From: Candidatus Thermoplasmatota archaeon
GTDB taxonomy: Archaea; Thermoplasmatota; SW-10-69-26; JACQPN01; JAJPHT01
DNA: 44,438 nt
Direction: 5' to 3'
NCBI GenBank assembly: GCA_035540375.1
Contig: DATLGO010000015.1
Coordinates: 1-44,438, forward strand
The notes under the pieces are model-generated. The model made no database searches. It was not told the origin of the DNA and was given only the letters and a program-made list of their open reading frames with translations. This document shows, piece by piece, positions 21,726 through 28,751 of the stretch. The translations under genes and the position numbers were made by a program. How positions within the stretch are numbered: position 1 is the first letter of the stretch; each line of letters begins with the position of its first letter.

Positions 21726-23426
21726 TTGACCGTCCGCGTCCTCGCCGTCCTTGCGCTCCTCGTCGCCGCCGCCCCCCTCGCGGCCGCCGCTTCCACCTAC
21801 AGCTCGTCCGCGTGGCTCGAGGGTTCCGAGAATCCGCAGGCCCCCGGCCAGGCCAACTGCGTCGCGGAAGCCTGGCACGGCCTCGAGACCTCGACCTGCT
21901 TCTACGAGATTGTGAAGCACAGCAAGTGGTCCTCCTCCCGGAGCATGATGCGCATGCTCGACCTCGTCTACATGGCCTCGGGCGTCGCGACGCAGGCCCC
22001 CGAATCCCTCATGGAGCCGATCGGGCCGGGAACGCCCAACAACCTCGCCGGTTCCACGAGCACGCGCGGCGGCAACCTCCACCGGGCCTCGGGCGGCGTG
22101 CTTCCCGACGTGATCTGGCCCGGCGCCGGCACGTTCGAAGGCTGGTACGGCTATTGGGCGGACACGAATCCCGACGGCATCATCCGCAACCGCGTGGAAG
22201 GAGACCAGCCGACGCTCGACAGCGAGTGGCTCATCGACTCGAGGACGTTCCTCGCCGCGTTCGTCGACCCCGGCGCGCACCCGCAGTTCCTGAACTCGGA
22301 GCGGCCGCGCGACACGACCCCGGACATCGTCTTCCAGTCCGCGACCAACTACGGATACTATACGTCGAGGCACGGCGACATCGCCCAGGTGGGCGGGCTC
22401 ATCGTCTTCCTCGACGGCAGCCTCCTGCAGGACGTCACCGTTACCGCCGTCTCCGACCCCGTCCTCGCGCCGGACGGGGAGCGACCCTTCACGGCCCGGC
22501 CCACCTCGCTCGTCGACGTGGACCGCCACCCGGCCGCGGCCCCCGGGCCCGTCGCGGCCCTCTACGCCGCCACCGCGGGACCCGCCGTGAACGCCGTCGG
22601 GAGCCCCAGCCTCGGCTACTGTCCCGGCGGCTGCAGGATCGGCCCCGCCCCCCTCGGCACGGCGGCCTCCCCGGTCACGGAACCGGTGGCCGATGGCCTT
22701 TACGCGCCCTACCCGCGCGAATGGCAGCCGGGCTCCTTGAGCACCAACGAGGACCACGGGCTCGCCTACCGCGACGCCTACCACGCCTGGATCGACCTTC
22801 TTCCCCGCTGGGGCCCCGGCACCGCGGAAGCCTCCGCGGCCGCCCGCCCCGGCCCCCTCGCGGGCCGCGCCGCCGACGGCTCCCAGGCGGCGCTCCCCGG
22901 CTACGTCGGGTTCGAGATGCGCATCGGCGTCTGGCGCGACCACAACGGCGACGGCTTCATCGGCGTCGCGAACCCGGAGGATCCGTACGAAGGCGGCACG
23001 CGGCCCCTCCCGGACGACTATTACAACGCGGGCGTCGAGTACTTCCCGACGGCGGCGCTCGACCCCGTCAAGCCGTCCGGAAACCTCCAGAACCTGCGCC
23101 TCTACATCACCCCGCTTTCGACCTGGGGCCCGATCGGCGCGTTCATCACCACGAGCGGATCCGGGACGATGCTCTTCCTGAACACGAACGGCGGCGACCC
23201 GCTCGCCTACCACTACGAGGGCGACGAGCCGATTCAACTCGAACTCCGCCTCGACTCCGTCGTGCAAGGCCGCTACGCCGCGACGCGCAACCTCTTCCTG
23301 CCGCAGGGCACGATGCACGGGGGCTTCCTCGCGTGCACGCAGGACATCGGCGTCCGCTTCCAGGACGCCGGCGCGGACGTGACCGAGACCGTGCGGGACT
23401 GCGACGTGATCGGGCAGCTCGCGTGA
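21726..23426 (+). CDS. Large secreted protein, paralogue A of an unassigned family
   Basis: Exported protein of 566 aa with an N-terminal signal peptide (VLAVLALLVAAAPLAAAAS). No known domain is recognised. It shares a clear co-linear pattern with the protein at 32934-34568: ANCVAEA, PDVIWPG plus WYGYW, GLIVFLDGSL, VDVDRHPA, GSPSLGYCPGGC, then GVWRDHNGDGFIG and the C-terminal ACTQD and RDCDV. Six Cys are conserved between the two and should form disulfides. DHNGDG resembles a Ca2+-binding loop. The only in-frame start near the signal peptide is TTG 21726, preceded 6 nt away by GGGAGG (21714-21719), one of few Shine-Dalgarno-like sites here. The stop forms TGATCA with DUF35. Confidence 0.85.
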   Translation: MTVRVLAVLALLVAAAPLAAAASTYSSSAWLEGSENPQAPGQANCVAEAWHGLETSTCFYEIVKHSKWSSSRSMMRMLDLVYMASGVATQAPESLMEPIGPGTPNNLAGSTSTRGGNLHRASGGVLPDVIWPGAGTFEGWYGYWADTNPDGIIRNRVEGDQPTLDSEWLIDSRTFLAAFVDPGAHPQFLNSERPRDTTPDIVFQSATNYGYYTSRHGDIAQVGGLIVFLDGSLLQDVTVTAVSDPVLAPDGERPFTARPTSLVDVDRHPAAAPGPVAALYAATAGPAVNAVGSPSLGYCPGGCRIGPAPLGTAASPVTEPVADGLYAPYPREWQPGSLSTNEDHGLAYRDAYHAWIDLLPRWGPGTAEASAAARPGPLAGRAADGSQAALPGYVGFEMRIGVWRDHNGDGFIGVANPEDPYEGGTRPLPDDYYNAGVEYFPTAALDPVKPSGNLQNLRLYITPLSTWGPIGAFITTSGSGTMLFLNTNGGDPLAYHYEGDEPIQLELRLDSVVQGRYAATRNLFLPQGTMHGGFLACTQDIGVRFQDAGADVTETVRDCDVIGQLA

Positions 23427-23825
23427 TCAGGCGACGGCGAACTTGTACCCGTAGTGCAGCACGCCGGACTCGCCGTCCTGGTTGATGCGCCGGAAGACCT
23501 TCCGGACCTTCATCCCGACGGCGACCGTCTTGCCTCCCACGTCCACGATCTGAGCCGTGACGCGCGGGCCTTCGGCGAGGCGGACGATCGCGAGCACGTA
23601 CGGCGCCTGCAGCTCGAAGCCCGCGGGCGCGCTGTGGACCGTCGTGAAGCTCTCGACGACGCCCTCTCCGGAGAGCGACTGCGGGACGAGCTTTCCGACG
23701 CTTGCGTGCCGGCACTTCGGGCAAAGGCTGCGCGCGGGGAAGAGGATCGTCGCGCAGTTCGTGCACTTCGCGCCCTTGAGGTTGTAGCGCTCGTGGTTTT
23801 CGCGCCAGAAGCGGGGAACCGCCAT
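23427..23825 (-). CDS. DUF35 zinc-ribbon/OB-fold acyl-CoA-binding protein
   Basis: Protein of 132 aa. The rubredoxin-like zinc ribbon is CTNC (Cys21, Cys24) and CPKC (Cys35, Cys38). The OB-fold follows (GEGVVESFTTVHSAPAGF, PYVLAIVRLAEGPRVTAQIVD, VGMKVRKVF). In archaea this protein bridges acetoacetyl-CoA thiolase and HMG-CoA synthase and shares a CoA site that channels acetoacetyl-CoA. It is the last gene of that operon; its ATG overlaps the thiolase TAA (23823-23827). Confidence 0.93.
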   Translation of the reverse strand: MAVPRFWRENHERYNLKGAKCTNCATILFPARSLCPKCRHASVGKLVPQSLSGEGVVESFTTVHSAPAGFELQAPYVLAIVRLAEGPRVTAQIVDVGGKTVAVGMKVRKVFRRINQDGESGVLHYGYKFAVA

Positions 23826-25000
23826 TACTTCATCCTCCCGAAGATCGTGACGACGGCCGTGCCGCCGGATCCGCCGACGTTGTGCGCGAGCCCGATCTCG
23901 GCGTCCGCGACCTGCCGCTTGCCGGCCTCGCCGCGGAGCTGCTGGACGATCTCGGCCGCCTGCGCGACGCCCGTCGCGCCCGGCGGGTGGCCGCGCGCCT
24001 TGAGGCCGCCCGACGTGTTGACGGGCTTCTCGCCCTTCCACGACGTCAAGCCCTTCTCGGCGGCCGCGCCGCCCGAGCCCTTCGCGTAGAATCCGAGGTC
24101 CTCGATCGCGAGGATCTCGGCGATCGTGAAGGCGTCGTGGACCTCCGCGACGTCGATGTCCGCGGGCGTGAGGCGCGCGCGCTCGTAGGCGCGCTTCGCG
24201 GCGTGCTTCGTCGCGGCGAGCTCCGTGATGCTCGCGCGGTCGTGCATCGCAAGCGTGTCGCTCGCCTGGTGCGAGGCGAGGATCTTCACGGCGCGGTCCT
24301 TCCGCGTGAATTCCGCGACCTTGTCGGCCGCGCAGAGCACGACCGCGGCGGCGCCGTCGAGGTTCGCCGCGCAGTCGAGCATGCGGAGCGGGTCCGCGAC
24401 CATCGGGCTCTTGAGGACCGCGTCCTTCGTGATCGCGAAGGGATAGGCGGCATTGGGGTTCATCGCGCCGTGCTCGTGGTTCTTCACCGAGACCGCGGCG
24501 AGCTGGGCCGCGGTCGTCCCGTACTTGTGCGCGTGGCGCTGCGCCATGAGGGCGTAGACCGAGGGAAAGGTCGCGCCGAAGAACGCCTCCCATTCCTGGT
24601 CGAGCACCGTCGCAAGCGTGTTCGTCTGCTCCTGGTCGATGACGTCCGTCATCTTCTCGACGCCGCCGACCACGACGACGTCCGCGTCCCCCGAGGCGAC
24701 CGCGAGGTAGCCCTGGCGAAGCGCGACGCCGCCCGAGGCGTCGGCGGCCTCGATGCGCGTCGAGGGGATGTGGTGGTGCGCGAGGCCCGCCTCGTCCACG
24801 ACGAGCGCGCCGACGTGCTCCTGCCCGACGAAGCGGCCCGCGCTCATCGAGCCGACGTACATGGCGTCGATCCGGTCGCCGGGGACGCCCGCGTCCTTCA
24901 CGGCCGCGAGGCCCGCCTCGGTGACGAGCTGGCGGAGGGAGCGCTCCCAGAGCTCGCCGAACTTCGTCATGCCCTGGCCGATGATCGCGACGTCGCGCAT
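23825..25000 (-). CDS. Archaeal acetoacetyl-CoA thiolase-family protein (Asp at the nucleophile position)
   Basis: Thiolase of 391 aa, second gene of the mevalonate-entry operon. Typical segments: [20 protein letters not shown] at the start, GGVEKMTDV, DQEWEAFFGATFPS, VAEVHDAFTIAEI, ARGHPPGATG (catalytic His) and HNVGGSGGTA. At the usual nucleophile motif (EAACASG in related archaeal proteins, from memory) this protein reads IEAADASGG: residue 87 is Asp (codon GAC on the minus strand, about 24740-24742). If the alignment holds, the classical acyl-enzyme step is impossible. It may still serve as a complex scaffold or have altered chemistry. The start overlaps the HMG-CoA synthase stop (TGATG). 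Confidence 0.92.
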   Translation of the reverse strand: MRDVAIIGQGMTKFGELWERSLRQLVTEAGLAAVKDAGVPGDRIDAMYVGSMSAGRFVGQEHVGALVVDEAGLAHHHIPSTRIEAADASGGVALRQGYLAVASGDADVVVVGGVEKMTDVIDQEQTNTLATVLDQEWEAFFGATFPSVYALMAQRHAHKYGTTAAQLAAVSVKNHEHGAMNPNAAYPFAITKDAVLKSPMVADPLRMLDCAANLDGAAAVVLCAADKVAEFTRKDRAVKILASHQASDTLAMHDRASITELAATKHAAKRAYERARLTPADIDVAEVHDAFTIAEILAIEDLGFYAKGSGGAAAEKGLTSWKGEKPVNTSGGLKARGHPPGATGVAQAAEIVQQLRGEAGKRQVADAEIGLAHNVGGSGGTAVVTIFGRMK

Positions 25001-26055
25001 CAGGCCGACGCTCCCTTGATGATCTTGCCGCGGAACTTCGCGTAGGTCGCGTAGTCCACGTACTCCTTGTCGTCGATGAGCTGCTTCATCGTGGGGGTCC
25101 CCTCGCGGTGGAGGTTGCGGATCTCGTCCGTGACCGTGATGTCGAAGGCGTCGGCGCCCGCGCCCGAGCCGTACGCGCACATGAAGATGCGGTCGCCCGG
25201 CTTCGCCTCGTCGAGGATGGCGCAGAGGCCGAGCACCGACGAGCCCGAGTACGTGTTGCCGATGATCGGCGTGAGGAGGCCGGTCTTGAACTGGGGTTCA
25301 TTGAATCCGAGCTTCTGGGCGACGCGGATCGGGAACTTGCCGTTCGGCTGGTGGAAGACCGCGTACTGGTAGCTCGCGGGCTTCATGTCCGCGCGCTCCA
25401 TGAGGCGCTCCGAGGCCGCCTGGACGTGGCGGAAGTACGACGGCTCGCCCGTGAAGCGGCCGCCGTGCGTCGGGTAGCGTTGCCCCTCGCGGCGCCAGAA
25501 GTCGGGCGTGTCCGTCGTGTAGGAGACGGTGTGGTTGATGGACGCGATGACCCGCTCGCGGCCGATCACGAACGCCGCCGCGCCCGCGGAGGCGCTGTAC
25601 TCGAGCGCGTCGCCGGGGGCGCCCTGGCTCGTGTCGGCGCCGACCGCGAGGCCGCGCTCGATCATGCCCGCGCCCACGAGGCCGACGCACGTCTGGATCG
25701 CGGCCGTCCCCGCCTTGCACGCGAACTCGAAGTCTGCGGCCGTGAGGTACGGAGAGGCCTCGATCGCCTCCGAAAGGATCGTCGCCGTCGGCTTCACCGC
25801 GTAGACGTGCGACTCGCTCCCGACGTAGATCGCGCCGATCGTCTTCGGGTCGAACCGGCCGCGCTTGATCGCGACGCGCGCCGCCTCGACCGAGAGCGTC
25901 GTCGTGTCCTGGTCCGGCGACGGCACCGTCTTCTCGTGGACATTGAGGCCCTTCTTGATGCTGTCGGGGTCCTCGCCCCACACGCGGGCGATCTCCTCCG
26001 ACTTGATGCGGTAGCGCGGGATCGCCGCGCCGTAGCTCACGATGCCGACCGTCAT
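25000..26055 (-). CDS. Archaeal hydroxymethylglutaryl-CoA synthase
   Basis: Condenses acetyl-CoA with acetoacetyl-CoA to HMG-CoA, the committed entry to the mevalonate pathway for archaeal isoprenoid lipids. Length 351 aa, normal for the archaeal form. The catalytic triad can be placed: Glu81 ([12 protein letters not shown]), Cys113 ([13 protein letters not shown]) and His235 ([12 protein letters not shown]). [16 protein letters not shown] and [12 protein letters not shown] near the C-terminus are family hallmarks. It is first in a three-gene operon with thiolase and DUF35, with overlapping stop and start codons. A strong TATA box lies upstream, and a 330-bp GGG array lies behind that. Confidence 0.96.
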   Translation of the reverse strand: MTVGIVSYGAAIPRYRIKSEEIARVWGEDPDSIKKGLNVHEKTVPSPDQDTTTLSVEAARVAIKRGRFDPKTIGAIYVGSESHVYAVKPTATILSEAIEASPYLTAADFEFACKAGTAAIQTCVGLVGAGMIERGLAVGADTSQGAPGDALEYSASAGAAAFVIGRERVIASINHTVSYTTDTPDFWRREGQRYPTHGGRFTGEPSYFRHVQAASERLMERADMKPASYQYAVFHQPNGKFPIRVAQKLGFNEPQFKTGLLTPIIGNTYSGSSVLGLCAILDEAKPGDRIFMCAYGSGAGADAFDITVTDEIRNLHREGTPTMKQLIDDKEYVDYATYAKFRGKIIKGASA

Positions 26056-26088
26056 GGGTCCACCGGACGGCGCGCAACGCCCGCGGTA

Positions 26089-26098
26089 CTTAATAAAG
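26089..26098 (-). promoter_or_regulatory. TATA box of the HMG-CoA synthase operon
   Basis: CTTTATTAAG on the minus strand, the most AT-rich stretch in this area, centred about 39 nt before ATG 26055. This implies a leader of about 12 nt. GGG array 2 begins about 75 bp further upstream. Confidence 0.7.
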
Positions 26099-26170
26099 CA
26101 ACCGATGGAAATACCGGCAAATGCCGAAAAAACCGGTGAAAAGGGCGTCGGGCGGGCGCTCGCATTCGCG

Positions 26171-26506
26171 CGCCGGGTACCGGGCGTCGGGAACCGGGAC
26201 CGGGACCGGGAACCGGGACCGGGAACCGGGACCGGGCGCCGGGAACCGGGAACGGGCCCGGGAGTCGGGACCGGGTGCCGGGAACCGGGACCGGGACCGG
26301 GAGGCGGGTGCCGGGCGTCGGGAACCGGGACCGGGCCCGGGAGTCGGGACCGGGTGCCGGGCGCCGGGTGTCGGGACCGGGCCCGGGAGTCGGGACCGGG
26401 TGCCGGGTCTCGGGACCGGGAGCCGGGTCCGGGCAGCGGGCCCGGGACCGGGTCCGGGACCGGGTCCGGGTCCGGGTCCGGGAGCGGGAGCGGGAGAGGG
26501 AGCGGG
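26171..26506 (+). repeat. GGG-triplet array 2 (G-rich strand = plus), the largest of three
   Basis: About 335 bp. By hand I count 52 GGG triplets at 6-7 nt intervals. The spacers come from a small set: ACC, AACC, TCC, TGCC, CGCC, CGTC, AGTC, CCC, TGTC, AGC. Longer words such as CCCGGGAGTCGGGACCGGG recur (for example near 26258 and 26386), so the array has higher-order duplication. It ends directly at the stop codon of the V4R-like gene (TCA at 26507-26509) and starts about 75 bp before the HMG-CoA synthase TATA box. It has no start signals or coding character; frames through it give only Pro/Gly dipeptides. Confidence 0.93.
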
Positions 26507-27085
26507 TCAGGCCCACGCGCCGACAAAGCGGCAGCGGGGCGCGCCCTTCGCGAGGCACTCGGGGTGCTCGAGCCGGACGGCGTTCGCGCCGACGCGCGTG
26601 AGGAGGCCGCCGAAGAAGCCCTGGAGGCTCGCGCAGAACGCGGGGGTCGGCGCGAAGCCCGTGAACGCGATCTCGCCCGCGCCGTCGCGGCCTTCCGCGC
26701 GCTCGATGCGGCCGAAGTCCGCGTACGTCTTCCAGAGCATCGGCGCCTCCGAGAGGAGACGGCGCGGCTTCACGAACTTGAGGAGGAAACCCACGCCCGG
26801 CACGACCCGCTCGACGTGGCGCGCGTTGTAGCGGCCCGCCTCCGCGAGGCGGTCGACGCCGACCTCCGACGCGAGCGCGTCGAGGAGCGCGAGATGGGTC
26901 GCGAACGGCGCCCACGCGCCTTCGGCCTCCACACGCACGCCGTGGCGGCGCTCCGCCTCCGCGACGACGCGCGCCGTCGTCGACGAGCCCAGGGTCTCGC
27001 GGGACCAGTCGAGGACGAGGCGGTTCGCGGCGGCCGAGACGCGGCCGGGATGACGGGCGAGGACGAGGGCCTGCTCCGCGGGCAT
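26507..27085 (-). CDS. V4R/DUF2378-like protein
   Basis: Protein of 192 aa. The C-terminal end ([22 protein letters not shown]) has the His/Cys-x-Gly-x-Cys-x-Phe pattern seen at the end of 4-vinyl reductase (V4R)-like domains. These domains bind small hydrophobic ligands or metals. The body is helical ([60 protein letters not shown]), which also fits the related DUF2378 family. The function is open: a sensor or carrier. Its stop codon touches GGG array 2, so any transcript running past the stop enters C-rich RNA. Confidence 0.75.
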   Translation of the reverse strand: MPAEQALVLARHPGRVSAAANRLVLDWSRETLGSSTTARVVAEAERRHGVRVEAEGAWAPFATHLALLDALASEVGVDRLAEAGRYNARHVERVVPGVGFLLKFVKPRRLLSEAPMLWKTYADFGRIERAEGRDGAGEIAFTGFAPTPAFCASLQGFFGGLLTRVGANAVRLEHPECLAKGAPRCRFVGAWA

Positions 27086-27176
27086 AAACTGGCAGAAGCC
27101 CGGCGGGTGAGGATACCGGTTGTGGAACGCTCGAGGACCGGCGGGTTTATCAGGCGAGGCCGCCGGCCCCGGGGTC

Positions 27177-27728
27177 TCAGTCCTGCTTCGCCTTCTTCGC
27201 GCGGGGCTTCTTCGCGCCGCCCGCCTTCGCGGCGACGGGCTCGGGCGCGGCCGCGACCGGCGCGCCGGCCGACGGGGTCTCGCCCACGGCCGCGGCCTCC
27301 TCGGGCTCCCCGACGGGGCTTGCGCGCCCGAAGATGCGCTCGACCGCGTCGTCGATCTCGCCCTCGAGCTGGACGTAGCGCTGCTCGACCTCGCGCGTCA
27401 CGTCGTTGAAGCGCGCGTGGACGAAGGTCTCGAGCTCCTTCGCGCGCGCCTTGAACTCCTCGGGCGAGAGCTTGGAGGCGTACGCGCGGACACGGTCCGC
27501 GGGGTTGCCGTGGCGGTCCGTGAACTGCCTGACCTGGCCCACCGTGAGGTCCGCGTGCTCGCGGGCGAACCGTCCGAGGTCGGCGAGCATCGCGCGCGGG
27601 CGTTCGAGCACCTTCGAGACGCGGCTCCCTTCGAGGTCGGGCCGCGTCACGACGAGGACCTCGCGGCCGGGGGCGAGGCCCGTGATCGTGCCGTCCTCGT
27701 TGACCTTGCGGGTCTCGACCTTCACCAT
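27177..27728 (-). CDS. AbrB-like N-terminus plus coiled coil, paralogue of the upstream gene
   Basis: Protein of 183 aa. The first 30 residues (VETRKVNEDGTITGLAPGREVLVV) match the neighbouring protein (TKKVSANGQISG then GREVLVV) and recall the swapped-hairpin AbrB fold. The middle (residues about 45-135) is a long charged helical region, probably coiled coil (KLSPEEFKARAKELETFVHARFNDVTREVEQRYVQLEGEID). The last 50 residues are an Ala/Pro-rich linker and a Lys-rich end (KKPRAKKAKQD). It lies 10 nt after the upstream gene in the same operon. It could bind DNA or coat a surface such as a granule; neither is shown. Confidence 0.8.
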   Translation of the reverse strand: MVKVETRKVNEDGTITGLAPGREVLVVTRPDLEGSRVSKVLERPRAMLADLGRFAREHADLTVGQVRQFTDRHGNPADRVRAYASKLSPEEFKARAKELETFVHARFNDVTREVEQRYVQLEGEIDDAVERIFGRASPVGEPEEAAAVGETPSAGAPVAAAPEPVAAKAGGAKKPRAKKAKQD

Positions 27729-27738
27729 GGCGACCCCC

Positions 27739-28170
27739 TCAGAGGCGGATCTCCTCGGTCTCCTTCGCGGGCTCCGGGGCGTGCCCGTTCGAGCCTTCCA
27801 TGCCGAGCGCCTTCTCGACGCGCGCCTCGGCCTTGCCGAGGTTCGACTTCACGAACGAGTCGACCTTCTCGTAGAGGCCCTGGAAGGTTTCGGGCGCGTG
27901 CTTGGACATGAACTCCTTCGTCGCGCGGTCGGGCGTCTCGAACCGCTTCTTGAGATCCTTGTACTGGATGAACGCGAGCTTCATGTGCTCGTGGGCCGCG
28001 GTCTGCAGCTCCTTCGCGTACTCGCGCGCGTCGAGGCGCACCTGCGGCTCGCCGTCCGGGAGGACGACGAGGACCTCGCGGCCCGCGTACTCCGTGAAGC
28101 CGCTGATCTGGCCGTTCGCGCTCACCTTCTTCGTGCCGAGGATCTTGCCGTTCCCGATGTCGATCTTCAT
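27739..28170 (-). CDS. AbrB-like N-terminus plus helical tail, first gene of a regulated pair
   Basis: Protein of 143 aa. The N-terminal GKILGTKKVSANGQISGF, then EYAGREVLVVLP, is close to AbrB/SpoVT-type sequences (KVSxxGQI, then a Gly-x-x-V-x-V strand). Residues 50-125 are helical with heptad-like spacing (HEHMKLAFIQYKDLKKRF; LYEKVDSFVKSNLGKAEARVEKAL), and the end is acidic. A perfect inverted repeat lies 18-40 bp upstream of the ATG and covers the core promoter. Autoregulation by this protein or its partner is a reasonable inference. Alternative: a phasin-like structural protein, given the amphipathic helices. Confidence 0.83.
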   Translation of the reverse strand: MKIDIGNGKILGTKKVSANGQISGFTEYAGREVLVVLPDGEPQVRLDAREYAKELQTAAHEHMKLAFIQYKDLKKRFETPDRATKEFMSKHAPETFQGLYEKVDSFVKSNLGKAEARVEKALGMEGSNGHAPEPAKETEEIRL

Positions 28171-28187
28171 GGAGCCACCCGTAGTAT

Positions 28188-28210
28188 GCCATAGTGTGGG
28201 ACACTATGGC
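28188..28210. promoter_or_regulatory. Perfect palindromic operator
   Basis: GCCATAGTGT at 28188-28197 and its exact reverse complement ACACTATGGC at 28201-28210, separated by GGG. The half-site length and spacing suit a dimeric winged-helix or AbrB-type repressor. The site spans -18 to -40 relative to ATG 28170, where the TATA box of the AbrB-like gene would be (ACTATGG on the minus strand). A bound protein would therefore block TBP. Confidence 0.8.
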
Positions 28211-28334
28211 CAAAACGCTGAGAGGTCGATCGGCTTTATAACTATGTCGCCAAGGAGCTTTCACACCGTCAACTCCGAGCTTGTTAGGACCGATTAAATA
28301 GAGATAGCCATTTACGAAGACTGAGGACCCGTCA

Positions 28335-28748
28335 ATGGCAATCTATGGCGTTGGCTCGTACTACGATCCCGATGATATGACGCAGGCATTCCTCGACCGT
28401 TCGGTTGCGGCCGTTGGATACAGCGAGAAGGAAGCCCCGGTCTTCCATGCAATCCTCAATCGACTCCAGACCGGGGACATTGTGTACATGAAATCGTTCC
28501 CGCCTAACCAAGGCCTGATTATCAAGGCCGTCGGCATCGTGAATCGGGCCCGCCCCAGACACCCGGATGCGCGTGATGACAAGGTGGGTTCGTTCATTAG
28601 TGTAGATTGGGTCTGGCGCGGCAATGAGGTAGTTGGACGTATCGAGGACAAGTACACGGCCCGCTCGCTCTCGTTATATGAGGAGTTGAATCCCGAGGTC
28701 CAAGAACTCGTGGTCCGCCTCCTAAAGTCGATGCTAAATCGACGTTAG
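28335..28748 (+). CDS. Lower-GC small protein, EVE/PUA-like candidate, probably acquired
   Basis: Protein of 137 aa. The opening (YGVGSYYD), the helix ending SVAAVGYSEKEAPVFHAIL and GDIVYMKSFPPNQGLIIKAVGIV resemble a widespread group of small proteins with a PUA/EVE-like core. Members that I recall occur in mobile or defence regions of bacteria. The assignment is by memory and weak. Base use stands out: codons such as ATT, GTA, TTA, CTA and AAA, rare in neighbours, are common here, and GC is roughly half. The 120 bp upstream are AT-rich too, with TTAAATA at about 28294-28300 as TATA box. This suggests horizontal transfer of a single gene with its promoter. Confidence 0.85.
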   Translation: MAIYGVGSYYDPDDMTQAFLDRSVAAVGYSEKEAPVFHAILNRLQTGDIVYMKSFPPNQGLIIKAVGIVNRARPRHPDARDDKVGSFISVDWVWRGNEVVGRIEDKYTARSLSLYEELNPEVQELVVRLLKSMLNRR

Positions 28749-28751
28749 GGA

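Noticed and set aside
26121-26831. Frames through GGG array 2 giving Pro/Gly/Asp/Arg repeats (similarly in arrays 1 and 3)
   Set aside because: Repeats are readable in every frame and both strands, with no start signals; non-coding.
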